Shown piece after piece: positions 1 through 10,409 of a DNA stretch of 64,000 nt (position 1 is the first letter of the stretch; every line of letters starts with the position of its first letter). Made by a program: the position numbers and the translations under genes. The DNA lies in assembly GCA_036898135.1 (NCBI GenBank), contig CM072527.1, forward strand, positions 1,708,373 through 1,772,372. Direction: 5' to 3'. The notes beneath the pieces were generated by a model. That model saw nothing but the letters and a program-made list of their open reading frames with translations, did no database searches and was not told the DNA's origin. Source of the stretch: Oncomelania hupensis. Its lineage: Eukaryota; Mollusca; Gastropoda; Littorinimorpha; Pomatiopsidae.

Positions 1-66
1 ACTGTGATAATGTATTTTATTTTGCCAGTCAGCAACAATATTGAAAAAACTGAATGTCACACTTTC

Positions 67-367
67 TTACAGACACACAAATCTTAATTTTCGTATTTCC
101 TCTATCTGTAGCCCAAAATGAAATCTGTATTGAATTTTCTTTCCATGGGTACATACTTTTATTGGTTTTAGTTTGAATAGTGTAAGGGCTATAGCAAAAA
201 CAAGAACAATAGTGATTGAAAAGCAAATTTTCTCTAGCTTACAGCATGCCAACCAAGCTAACAGCGAAAGAGTTGAAAGTATAAGGCAGGAGAGTGATAC
301 TGTCAACGCTGAGGGGAAACCTTCATTGGGAACACGTACTGGAGTTAAAGGGCCTTCTTTCAACGTC
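67..367 (-). CDS. Candidate last exon (TM2-TM3) of the left CTR-like gene
   Basis: An open minus-strand frame ending at position 67 encodes two hydrophobic helices (LTVSLSCLILSTLSLLAWLA and ICFSITIVLVFAIALTLF) split by a very short KLEK loop. This is the TM2-loop-TM3 layout of CTR proteins, and it lies where the last exon of the left gene should be. The MxxxM and GxxxG motifs of true copper transporters are absent. Only one splice acceptor has the phase (1 nt) required by exon 3 without creating a stop, the AG before position 367, and its pyrimidine tract is poor. The ORF itself opens at 450. Alternatives are an unrelated two-helix ORF, or a repeat: related segments occur at 30370-30560. Low confidence. 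Confidence 0.3.
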
Positions 368-947
368 CTCATCCAGTTTTTGGAAACGTTGACCTTTTTT
401 TTTAATCCCATGTGTTTGAGTACAGTACATAACAGACGTGTTCTGTACATAACAAACAGCGTGTAATACGTGTGCGTGTATCATGTTGATTACAGATCGA
501 GTCTGTTGGGAGTCCGATTTAAGAGAAGAGCGCGTATAAAGCTAACTATCATTCAGTATTAATTAGTATCACCTGCACTGCGAGGTCTACGTTCGCAACT
601 CCACTAGGCTCTGCCGCAGCGGAGAGCGTAACTATTCCGGGCGCTACTAGCTTCTGTTGTGAACAAGACCCCGCTGTAAACCGCTTCACGCCGCTCATTC
701 TGGATTCTGGATTCTTCCGTAACGTAGTTTGTAATAATATTCGGAAACAACGAGTAGTTCGTCATTTACAATTGTTCTTTAGCACTTTAGGGGTAGGATG
801 GAGGGGGAAGAGAGGGGTTGTTATAAAAGCGACTAAATCAGGATCGCAGCAAAACCTCAAATCCTGTAACCAGCTGCAGAGATTAGCAGACAGGCGGACG
901 TAAACCTCGGTAAGTGTCACCTACACAGTGGGTAAGTAATTACTTAC

Positions 948-2027
948 CAGCCATGGCTTCCTGGCTTGTTGATGGAGGGGCATTCACTGCATCTCCTACT
1001 GTCTTTAGAGTTACGACAGCCAACGGTGCGGGCTAACTCTTGCCGGGCGAGTTTCAGCAGCTCCACGAAAAAACCCAGCAGGAAAACCGTGAAGCATGCC
1101 AATGCAAAACCTGTAACATGACCCCGTGATGGAAATTAGGTTTTTGATGTAGTTTTTCGTTGTTTTTTTGTTGTTGTTTTTTTAAATAATCTTGGCCACC
1201 GTCATACGCTTGGAGAAGATGTTTCAAGAAAATGCACAATTGTGCTTGACCGTAACTTTTTGTAACTTTTATAATTTCTTTTTGTTGTTGTTTTTGTTGT
1301 ATTTCCAAAATATTGGCCCTGAGCGTCTCGTGCCATCATATTTTGCTTTATCGCAAAGCTAAAAGTTCGCCGGGGCCACGTTGTCGCTTTGCTCAATAAT
1401 ATCTCAAATACGGCTGAACCGACTTTGCTCATTTTTGGTATACGGGTACTTCAACTGATGTCCAATCATTCAGTAACAGTTGCGTTGTTGGCAGTCAGTT
1501 GGTCGGTCTTGAGTTAGTTAAATGCCAGAGAGAGAGACAGACAGACAGACAGATGGAGGTACAAGTTCTTACCCCCAACAGTCGTAGTCCGGAAGTCTTC
1601 AAACAAGATGTATTCTGTGTAACCTCCGTGGAAATACATCTGCAAAACATGTATTGTGCGTAAAACAATACCTCGCTTCCATAAAGGTTTACAATTTTGC
1701 ACCTACCCACCACGATCAGGGTAGTGGCAACGGCGAACACCTCTTCTACGTCGACAATGGCAAAAAATAGACGAGCGTCTTATTTTCTTCAATGTCAACA
1801 CTTTTTCCCCAAGCGTGAAGAGTGCCATTCATCGTTGTCCATTACATTTTATACTCATTGCAGGGGTTTCTATGCCCTATCATTGATACATGCGGGCTTC
1901 TTTAAGACGGCTAAAGCATAAGTTACGATATTCTTCGTCAGCAACATTAATGAAATGATCAGCGGTATCGCTTTCCTCGATGTCGTTGTTGTCATCATCA
2001 TCATCATCATAGTCATTATCATCGTCG

Positions 2028-2066
<39 letters not shown>

Positions 2067-2359
2067 CTATCATCATCATCGTCGTTGCCTTTGTCGTCGT
2101 CACCACTGCTACTTACTGCCATGCCCATTCTGCCCATTCCACCATGATCCATGCCACCGTTACCCATTCCACTGTGGTTGGCGCTGCCAATTCCACTGTG
2201 GTTCATTCCGCCCATTCCATTGTGGTGGCCCATACCGCCCATTCCAGTGTGGTTCATTCCGCCGTGATTTGTTTCAACCGCCCTTTTGCTTCTCGGAACT
2301 TTAGATTTGTGACTGTTCCAGCTGGAATCACCATGCACTGAATTACCGAAGGCTTGCAT
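948..2359 (-). CDS. CTR/SLC31-family copper transporter, left paralogue (partial: exons 1-3)
   Basis: Exons read on the minus strand: 2359-2117, 1639-1573 and 1110-948. Exon 1 encodes 81 residues rich in Met, His and Gly (GGMNHTGMGGMGHHNGMGG), the usual extracellular copper-binding region. It ends at a GTAAGT donor. Exon 2 follows TTTTGCAG, encodes MYFHGGYTEYILFEDF and ends at GTAAGA. Exon 3 follows TGTTACAG and encodes the first membrane helix (GFALACFTVFLLGFFVELLK), ending at GTAAGT. Intron phases are 0, 1 and 2, identical to the complete paralogue at 16343-27776, which is why these small exons are believed. CTR proteins form trimers in the plasma or endosomal membrane and import Cu(I). Upstream of the chosen ATG the frame stays open for about 20 more codons, so the true start is uncertain. 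No signal peptide is visible. The C-terminal exon is treated separately. Family identity is firm; function as a copper importer is inferred. Confidence 0.8.
1990..2100 (+). repeat. (ATC)n/(GAY)n microsatellite beside the exon 1 donor
   Basis: An imperfect trinucleotide array (GAT/GAC on the minus strand) begins about 16 bp inside intron 1 of the left CTR gene. Read through the donor it would encode poly-Asp, but the GTAAGT at 2116-2111 makes it intronic. Confidence 0.85.
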
Positions 2360-4240
2360 TCTCCGACTTATTGAAGCACTTACGAGTGTTGCTTCCCATT
2401 TTTGAAGAACAGAATCTTGCTTCTACTCCAAAATATATTTGTAAAACTTATTATTTTCTGAGTTTAGCGCCATCTGAGACTAAAGTGTATGCCGAACAAA
2501 CCTCTTATGAATGTAGTTATAATGGAATTTATAAAATGTGGTGTGAAAACTGTGATAGTTAGGCTACTTTTATGTATTTGGTAACTTTTAAGTAAGTATT
2601 GTTAAGTATTTTTCCAACTCGCCAGAGTCACGTGACGGATTGCATGTATTCGCCTTGTGCCAAGGAACTCATCTCTCATTTTCGCCTGTACCTGCGTGTA
2701 TTCGCAAGTGCTCGCTTCAAAGCAACTCGCTAATGCTAGCCGAGTAGCGCTAGAGCGAGCAGCTGACATGCGACGGAAGAAGACTCGACAGCAAATGTTA
2801 GGCGACGCGGACGCTAGCTGCTGCTCTCGTCACGGAGATGAAATTAGAGACCAGCCTTTACATTCTACCACTTGTAGTACTAAGGATTGCAACACAGTAT
2901 TGTTTCATTCGAATGCAGTACTGTTTACACAAGTTACGCCCAATTTTTTACAACGCTATTTTGTTGTTGTTGTTGGGGGGTGGGGGTGGGGTGTTTTTTG
3001 TGTCTCGTTTTTGTTTCCCCCTTCTCCCCCGCCCACTCTTCTCCCTGTGGGAGTTCCGGGAGTTTCTGTATAAATAGTATGCCCACTGTTTCTGTCATTC
3101 TCTTTTATTCTTCCTCGTTCATAATCAATTCTATCAATCTACTATCTTCTTCAAAAGACCTGTCACCTACCTTTCTTTTTGAACTCTCCAAGGGGGAGGT
3201 GCCATATGCATTTATTTTTGCTTATGTACATATTCGCTTATCATTGTTGTACATTTTGAAGAAACTAACAGTCTTCTGCTTTATGTCATTTCAATGTTTT
3301 AAAACAGGAAGTTGAATGTTACCACGTTTTGCTTCATGCACGTACATTACAATTTTAACAAGTTATAGCAATTTGTAACAAGGAGTTAACATTCTACCAC
3401 AGTCAGGATCACAATGCATTTTTGTATCACGCAAGTGCTGTATTATTTACACAAATTATAAGCACTTTTCAATGGGGATTTACTTTTCAACCATCCGCAC
3501 TTCGATGGTTAGATGATCGTCTGTTCTGGAAAACTTGCTTATTTCCACTCTGTTTTGGAAGAGTGAGATAAAATCAGTGATGTGTCACGTTCGCGGCAGA
3601 TTTCAATGTTCGTTCTGACTCTTACCAGATATTCTTGCCTTCTGACAGTACGTTTTCTGTGGGCTATATTCGGGCGATAAGTAGGCCTGCAGGAGGCTGT
3701 TGATCTGTAATTTCTTTGAAAACGGAGTGCTATTTTGATCATAAAAAGGAAGAAATAGCATAATTTTCTCTGACTTACCTAGTTACAGATGGCTCAGCAT
3801 AACCGGAAATACAATCCAACATTTACGATAGGCCTAATTTTTTTTTTATGACGTCACTTCCTCAATTTTTCTCTACGAAGTCTGTCTTTCTGTGTACAAC
3901 ACTATCAGCGAATAACTTTGTTTGCATACATCAATCAGGCCTATGATTTTGATTTTAATGTTTAGAGTTGCAGTAAGGTACTTTATTTACGTCATCGAAC
4001 TTACTATGTCATCTGTTCTAGATCTGCATCTCTACATATTTTTGTCTGGGCTAGGTGCATGGGCCATCCTTTCACACGTCGATGTCGTAGGGTGAAATAA
4101 GGAAAACTTCGATCTGTATAAATCAGAATGGTATTGGTAACCTTACTTCCTTATGTGCTGGTCTAATCTTGAAATTTGGAATGACGTTCTTGTTCTAATT
4201 TTTGTTTTATTTTTAACAATTATTTATATAATATATTTTA
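2360..4240. other. Non-coding stretch with one DR1-like relic
   Basis: No convincing exon is seen. Short open frames here lack family motifs. Part of it (3045-3200) resembles the 5' part of the DR1 retroposon, including the TATAAATAG motif. Confidence 0.5.
3045..3200 (+). repeat. DR1 retroposon, 5' fragment
   Basis: The GTATAAATAGTATGCCCAC segment, then CAATCTACTATCTTCTTC and ACCTGTCACCTACCTTTC, follow the same order as the 5' half of the copies at 5358-5915 and 42980-43585. It is diverged and has no clear end. Confidence 0.5.
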
Positions 4241-4354
4241 TTCGTCACTCCTGCGGCCGGATTTCGGGGAAACCGTCTACGCAAAAGCGCGGAAGCCGCA
4301 AGAGCAATGCCATCCAGGACAAGGAAGAGCAGGACCTGTGGGGCACGCTAGGAG

Positions 4355-4614
4355 TTTCACCGGCACTCATTCGTCTATCTGTATGGTAGACTATTATTAG
4401 TTTTGTCCTTGTACACGGAATTGTCACACCATCCACCAAATTTCCTCGTAATTTATGGCGACAATAAATATGTGTTGAATCTGGAATCTAGGACATGAGC
4501 GTCAGGATCTGTACAGACTGTGCGGTGGACTGCATGCGTGCACAGACTATACCTCGGTTTATACTCTCATCCAAAAAAAGGTTAGGGACAAAGTGCCCAT
4601 AAGGCACTCTGTTG
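4355..4614 (-). mobile_element. SINE fragment related to the 8520-8960 copy
   Basis: The segments CCGGCACTCATTCGTC, CTAGGACATGAGCGTCAGG and CCTCGGTTTATACTCTCATC recur in the same order at 8735-8835. Here about 110 bp of unrelated sequence (4375-4490) separates the first two. The tRNA-like head is not present. Confidence 0.5.
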
Positions 4615-4630
4615 CCTCAGCTTCAGGACA

Positions 4631-5075
4631 TACTATCTTCTTCTTCGCTAGACCAGTCATCTACCTTTTTTCTTGAAAACTCTTCCGGGACAAGACTCCT
4701 TGTTTGTGTATGAGGCCTGTTGGATCAGCTTGGGAATATTGGACGCTTTCTGCCAGGTGGTCACTAGGGCTTCCTATGATGTAATTATTTAGCAATGTAG
4801 GCATTTTATATGTATGTGTTTTGTTCATAATTTATAATGATGTTTGTATTCTATTTTGTTTTTGTAAACGGGGGTTCGATAAATTAGAGTACAGCCTCAG
4901 CGTCCCCTGCGTGGGATGTCTTTATTGTAAAGTGGCTGACTGGTGGAGAGCTTTCAGTTTTACCACTAGGGTTGTTTCAGCAGATCTTTTATGCGGATCG
5001 GGGGTGGTCCGGTCCTGATTTGGCTCGGAAGAGTCCGCTGGACCTAAAGCAATAATCATGTAATGTAATGTAATG
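4631..5075 (+). mobile_element. DR1 retroposon copy a, 5'-truncated, with 16-bp target duplication
   Basis: A 445-bp copy runs from TACTATCTTCTTCTTCGC to a 3' tail of ATGTAATGTAATG. It is bracketed by CCTCAGCTTCAGGACA at 4615-4630 and 5076-5091. The duplication, tandem 3' tail and 5' truncation are marks of target-primed retroposition. It has no protein-coding capacity and carries AATAAATTAG-type A-rich motifs. Family assignment (SINE versus LINE 3' end) is open. Confidence 0.8.
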
Positions 5076-5357
5076 CCTCAGCTTCAGGACACGGGAGCAT
5101 TAAACAAGCAGAATGGATCTTGGATGGCGAAGACGTAGCAGACCTATGTATTAAGTTTTCTGATGATATATAGGGATGCTACCGCTAAGCTATCGCGGAT
5201 CCGCTACCGCATTGCTATGTGTCATGTTATCGATACTGCTAGGTAGTTACTGTTGATGATAGGCGTAAGAGTAAGGGTGAGGGTTAGCGGGGTGAGGTGT
5301 ATGTGATGAAATCATGGATGTAATAGACTCAGAACCGAGATACAGATTCTACGAGAA

Positions 5358-5915
5358 CATTACATTACATTACATGCTTATTGCTTTAGGTCCAGCGGAC
5401 TCTTCCGAGCCAAACCAGGACCGGACAACCCCCGATCCGCATAAAAGATCTGCTGAAACAACCCTAGTGGTAAAACTGAAAGCTCTCCACCAGCCAGTCG
5501 CTTTACAATAAAGACGTCCCACGCAGGGGACGCTGAAGCTGTACTCTAATTTATTGAACCCCCGTTTACACACAAAAAAAGGGAACCCAAACATCATTAT
5601 AAATTATCAACAAAACACATACATATAAAATGCCCACATTGCTAAATAATAACATCATAGGAAGCCCTATTGACCACCTGGCAGAAAGCGTCCAATATTC
5701 CCAAGCTGATCCAAAAGACCTCATACACAAATAAGGAGTCTTGTCCTGGAAGAGTTTTCAAGAAAAAAGGTAGATGACTGGTCTAGCGAAGAAGAAGATA
5801 GTATAGCAGATTGATACAACAGAGCAGGAATGAGAAAGACGGCGACAGTGGGAATGTAAAGCATTCAATTTCCAGAAAGTGGGGATACTATTTATACTGA
5901 AACCCCCGGCACCCT
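5358..5915 (-). mobile_element. DR1 retroposon copy b, near full length, with 12-bp target duplication
   Basis: This 558-bp copy is inverted relative to copy a. It is flanked by ATTCTACGAGAA at 5346-5357 and 5916-5927. Read on the minus strand it starts in a G-rich segment followed by a TATAAATAG box and ends in (TGTAA)n. Sequence identity with copy a is high over the shared part, including TGTCCGGTCC and the tail. Confidence 0.8.
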
Positions 5916-5988
5916 ATTCTACGAGAAAGAGTTAGTTAGTCATTGTTTATAGGGTCCAGCGGACTGCATAGAGCCGAATCAGGACAAC

Positions 5989-7052
5989 CTATCCTATCCT
6001 ATCCTATCCTATCCTGTCCCGTAACTCGGAGGTCGTAGGGGCACCACAGATGATCGTTTAACTAGCATACTCCATCTTTCTCTGTTCTCAGCAGCCCTCA
6101 TGGCTTCGCTCAGTGTCAAACCAGTCCATTCTCGAATGTTGTCATCCCACCTCTTTTTTGGTCTCCCTCTTCTTCTACCTTTTTGCACTGTGCCTTGCAG
6201 AATGGTCTTTGCAAGGCCTGATGATCTGGTGACGTGGCCATACCATCGGAGTTTCCGTTTCTTCACCACTGTGAGCAGGTCATCGTGTTGTCCAATGGCT
6301 TGTGTGATGGTCTGTCGGACTTCGTCGTTGGTGATGTGTTGGGTATAGGAAATGCCCAGAAGTCTTCTGTAGCACCTCATCTCCATGCTTTGTATTCTTC
6401 GTTGTAGATCTGCTGTACAGGTCCATGCTTCGCGCGCAAGCATATAGGAAGATGGAGATGACAAGGGAGCGCAGCAGTCTTACTTTGGAATGTAGACTGG
6501 TGGTCCTGTCTTTCCAAATGGGCTTCAACCTTGTCAGGGCAGCGGTTGTTTGTGCGATCCTGGAGAGGACTTCCTGTGGGGACCCATTGTCTGATACAAT
6601 GGCTCTTAAATATTTTAAGCTATGCACTGTGTTGAGGGATTGGCCTTGGACTTTGATGTCCGTGTTGATGCCATTGGTGTTGTTGGTCATCATTTTGGTC
6701 TTCTCTGCACTTATTTCCATTCCATAAGCTCTGGAGGTGGTGTCAAGCCTCTGTACCAGCTGTTCAAGTTCTTGTTCCTCTTCAGCCAATCCATCAATGT
6801 CATCCGCAAAACGAAGATTGGAGATTGCTCTACCCCCTATGCTGACTGTGTCTTCGTGATCTGCAAGAGCATCTGACATGATGCGCTCTAGGAAGAGGTT
6901 GAAGAGTGTTGGAGAGAGTAGGCATCCTTGACGCACACCGATTGTTGTTCTGAATCAGTTCCCGATGACGCTGTTATGGAGGACTGCACTGGTAGCCTTG
7001 TCATACAGGCTTTTGATTACTTCAATAATTTTAGGGCTGATGTTGTACACTT
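5989..7052 (-). mobile_element. 5'-truncated LINE (RT C-terminal half) with 10-bp target duplication
   Basis: Flanked by TCAGGACAAC at 5979-5988 and 7053-7062. On the minus strand it encodes the end of a non-LTR reverse transcriptase: KIIEVIKSLYDKA, an in-frame stop near 6955, VRQGCLLSPTLFNLFLE, NLRFADDIDGLAEEEQEL, then after a frameshift near 6430 RKLRWYGHVTR and GRRRGRPKKRWDDNIREW. It ends in a (GGATA)n tail at about 5989-6017. The endonuclease and the N-terminal RT are missing. Stops and frameshift make it dead. The clade is not certain; the GRPKKRW C-terminus is shared by several non-LTR lineages. Confidence 0.85.
6009..6936 (-). pseudogene. LINE reverse transcriptase relic
   Basis: This is the coding remnant of the LINE above, in two overlapping frames (6936-6280 and 6464-6009). 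The FADD catalytic box is intact (LRFADDIDGL). The frame break lies between YACARSMDLYSR and CTADLQRRIQSMEMRCYRR. The ending PLRPPSYGTG runs directly into the tandem tail. Confidence 0.8.
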
Positions 7053-7389
7053 TCAGGACAACAACTTGGTTGAAAAAGAGCTCACCCATTATCCGTATAA
7101 AAGATCTGCTGAAACAACCCTAATTGTAACACTGAAGACACTCAGATTGATAGAACAGAGAAGGAACGAGAAAGACAGAGACGGACAGAGAAAATACATT
7201 AAATCAACAAATACATCATTATCCTGTATTAAGTATTCTGTACAGTCATATTTTCCACAAAATAAAACCTTTCTGAAATTATTCTTTTCGGGGGAGTGGT
7301 CGTTCGAAGGGTGTGGGGGTAGAGGGAGAGATAGAGGTTGAGAGAGGGTATTACTATTTGCAAATACGGGGTATTACTATTTATAAATA

Positions 7390-8030
7390 TGGAGTGTAAT
7401 ACAGAGATAAGATAAGATAAAAGTTTTAACGAATGTAAAAGAGTAGTGCTTTTATACATCTTGCCCATGAGGCCTGTAACAATAACAATTGGTATAACAA
7501 AATAATTTTATAACAATAACATCCTAATGTAACAATGTCATCAAGATCTGCGTGCGCGCGCACTCACACACACCTTTTTTTAAACAATCTAATTAATGTT
7601 ATGAATGTAGAACTCCTATTAAATAGCTAATTAACAAATTTGTAATGTGCTGTGAAAAATGTTCTCTAAATAATGTGTATTTAGTGACTGCACTGCGGAG
7701 AACTTCTGGAAAGTTATTCCATAAAGTGGAACCTGACTATGAAAGACTGGTTTTAAACATATCAATTCTTGGAAATGGGATATTTAGTTTGGTAGAAAAT
7801 CTGGCAGTTTTCCTAGAAAAATAGAGAAGACATTTAGGAGGGCGCATTACTCCAAACAATCTTGTGCATGAAAATTCCTTTATTAAATGTTAATATGTTG
7901 GCAAGATGATGTATGTTGATCTGCTCGTAATCATTTGAACAGATTTTGTTTTAAAGTATAATCACTTTAATTGCAGATTTATGAATCCTAAATAAAGGCG
8001 TTATGGCGTTGCCACTAGCAGAATCCCAAA
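7390..8030. other. Non-coding stretch
   Basis: AT-rich sequence with short (CA)n near 7560. I see no exon or recognisable element. Confidence 0.4.
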
Positions 8031-8091
8031 TAGTTGCAGGGGCGGATCTGGGGGGGGGGGGTGCACCGGGTGCACGTGCACCCCCCCACGG

Positions 8092-8366
8092 ACGACCAAA
8101 AAAAAAAAAAAAGAAGAAGAAGAAGGAAAAGAAGAGGAAGGAGAAAAAGAAGAGGAAGAAGAATATTCAGAATATCCATAATATTCATAATAATCATCAT
8201 GCTAATAATCATGCTAATCATCATCATCATCAGCAGCAGCAGCAACAGCAGCATAATGATAATAATAATAATAATAATAATAATATTAATAATAATAATA
8301 AGAAAAAGAAGAAGAATAGAGGACAATAATAATAATAATAATAATAATAATAAAGGACAGTAATAA

Positions 8367-8404
<38 letters not shown>

Positions 8405-8481
8405 TGTTTAATGTATTTAAAGTCTTTCCACCAAAGTGATACAATAATAATTTATTTAAAGTCTTTCCACCAAAGTGATAC

Positions 8482-8514
<33 letters not shown>

Positions 8515-8515
8515 C
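8092..8515 (+). repeat. Compound (AAG)n, (CAT)n, (AAT)n microsatellite
   Basis: Poly-A, then AAG-type, ATC/CAG-type, AAT-type and AAG repeats follow one another. Within it a 42-bp unit starting TTTAAAGTCTTTCCACC occurs twice (about 8416-8455 and 8457-8500). Confidence 0.85.
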
Positions 8516-8519
8516 GTCA

Positions 8520-8960
8520 TTTTTTTTTTTTTTTTTAATCATTCTTATATAGCGCTTTACCAGCTCAAGAGCTGCTCAAGGCGCTGGCCGATACAGGATC
8601 TAACTCAAGCCGCCCGAGACGCCCACCCGCAGCCTTTGGGCGCATGGTCTGACGCCCGGACAACTGAGCACAATCCTGGGCAGCCAGGGATGGGGGAGAA
8701 GGACCTAGGTGCATGCTGGGTGTGTTCTTGTCACCGGCACTCACCCGTCTAGGACATGAGCGTCAGGATCTTTAAAGTCCGTTATGATGGAATGTATGCG
8801 ACACAGACTAGACCTCGGTTTATACTCTCATCCGAAGGAGTAGGAAACGGGAGTAAAGTGTCTTTCCCAAGGACACAACACAATGCCCCGGCTTGGGCTC
8901 GAACCCGGGACCTTCAGATCCACAAGCCAAAGCTCTACCATTAGGCCACTGTGCCTCCCA
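8520..8960 (-). mobile_element. tRNA-headed SINE, near full length, with poly-A tail
   Basis: Read on the minus strand it starts at about 8960 with a tRNA-like head: A-box TGGCCTAATGG and B-box GGTTCGAGCCC. It continues for about 350 bp and ends AAAGCGCTATATAAGAATGATT plus a run of A (8521-8536 as T). The body segments recur at 4355-4614, 16575-16664 and 45005-45165. It is transcribed by RNA polymerase III in principle; no protein is encoded. Confidence 0.7.
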
Positions 8961-9002
8961 TTTACCTCAAAGATGCTGAAAAAGCGCTATATAAGAATGA
9001 TA

Positions 9003-9050
<48 letters not shown>
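8961..9050 (+). mobile_element. SINE 3' end with (TAA)n tail
   Basis: AAAGCGCTATATAAGAATGATAA followed by about 15 TAA units is the plus-strand version of the 3' end of the neighbouring SINE, giving a head-to-tail inverted pair of SINE pieces. Confidence 0.6.
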
Positions 9051-9051
<1 letters not shown>

Positions 9052-10089
9052 CATTCTCTCCTATTTTCTTTCCCATATCAATCCCTGCCCTCTTCACGCC
9101 TCAATCTCCTGTTACCCCCACCCCCTCCCTCCTTTCTTCTTTCGTTTACTCACACTCACCAATCGGCCTACACATGTTAGACATGTAACAGCTCAACTTC
9201 AAAGAACGCCGGCCAATTATGACGTGTAACATCCGCTAAAACGTCATATGCCGCTTGCGTTTTGCGTTTATGTAAGAGGTTTATTTTCAATATAAAACAT
9301 TTATTTCCTTGTGCGCTGGGCTCATTGTTGATAGAAGCGGGGACTGTCCAGCCTGTAGACTAAACAAGCACAGTGTCAATGATTAGCGCATGATGACAAG
9401 ACCGGAAATTGGGCGAGAATACCTCTGCTTATTTCGTTTAATTACACTCCTCTCATTCCAGCTCTATGTAGAAGAGTTCATTTTATATTGTGTCACTCTT
9501 TATTTAGATAGACGTCAAAGAAGCAACAGCCTAGCGTTGTTGCACAGCATTAGTGTTAGTTACCAGTTTTTAGGAGTATTTCTATTTTGTGAAAAGACAT
9601 TTTATATTGTGCTGAACCATTTTGTGACCTACCTCACACTGAAGTGGTATGTACATATTTTGTTTGATGATGATGATAGGGATAGAGATAAAGATATTTA
9701 TAATTTATTTTATTTGTCGTTTATTCTTGTTAATATTATTCTAATCCTGTTTATTCCTAAAATGTATATTTACAGCAGTTATAGCAACAGCTTGATCTAA
9801 GTACAATTAGGTAGCAACTCAACAACAAAAGAAAGTGTAACACATGTATGTCAGGGCGTTTTGCCCATAAACTGTTGTTTTGAAAGAATAACTGTTCTTT
9901 GCTATGAATCTGAGGTAAGATACAAAAACTTCTCTCTAACCCCCCCCCCCCCCCAAAAAAAAAAAAAAGTGCACCCTCCCGCGTGAACCTGCTGATCCGC
10001 CCTTGAGTTGAAGAATAATCAATAAATGGTTGCATATATTCCAAAAAGAACAGTTTACGAGAATGCAGATTTAATGTTGTTGTTGTTTG

Positions 10090-10275
10090 TAGATTATAGT
10101 CACACGACCCTTTCGCATATAGGTGACTACTGGACCGATTTATACTGACACCAGCGGGCCAGTTGTTGGTAAAGGGGAAAATAATATGATCACACGTTGA
10201 CCAATCCGGGATTCGAACCAGCTACCTTTCGGTTACTAGCAAGACGCTCTTACCAACTGAGCTACCCGGCCCCAC
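10090..10275 (-). mobile_element. tRNA-derived SINE
   Basis: The minus strand reads GGGTAGCTCAGTTGG (A-box) at about 10270 and GGTTCGAATCCC (B-box) at about 10210, with an anticodon-like loop between them. The 3' acceptor strand does not pair with the 5' one, so this is a SINE head and not a working tRNA gene. Confidence 0.65.
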
Positions 10276-10409
10276 TCAATGCAGATTTAAAAAAATGTTA
10301 ATCCCTGATAACTGATAAGTCCTTCCAGAAACAGTTTTACAAAAATTTAAAATATGTTGCAACCAAGACAAATTATTGTCTAATGTCACTCCAAGAAGCT
10401 TATGACATT

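Larger units (their letters stand above)
5928..7385 (-). mobile_element. DR1 retroposon copy c, split by a LINE insertion
   Basis: The 3' part (5928-5988) and 5' part (7063 to about 7385) are DR1, separated by the LINE at 5989-7052. This copy ends in an AACTAACTAAC-type tail rather than (TGTAA)n. It also has an internal deletion between the GAAGACACTC and AGATTGATAGAAC segments. It abuts the target duplication of copy b. Confidence 0.65.
8037..10005. mobile_element. Candidate non-autonomous DNA transposon with GGGGCGGATC ends
   Basis: The left end CAGGGGCGGATCTG (8037-8050) and the right end, read in reverse CAAGGGCGGATCAG (10005-9992), match at 12 of 14 bases. AGTTG stands on both outer sides (8032-8036 and 10006-10010), a possible 5-bp target duplication. 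Both ends continue into G runs and a GTGCAC segment. The interior is filled with microsatellites and SINE sequence and no transposase is seen. Short matching ends and a 5-bp duplication can arise by chance. Confidence 0.4.

Noticed and set aside
1880..2116. Poly-Asp continuation of the left CTR exon 1 frame
   Set aside because: A GTAAGT donor at 2116-2111 ends the exon; the paralogue has its donor at the same residue. The rest is intronic microsatellite.
4578..5915. A single large palindromic DNA transposon
   Set aside because: The two arms have different, independent target duplications (16 bp and 12 bp) and different 5' truncation, so they are two retroposon insertions.
10200..10275. tRNA-Thr gene on the minus strand
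   Set aside because: The head resembles a tRNA with an AGT-like anticodon, but there is no pairing 3' acceptor strand and the sequence runs on as a SINE.
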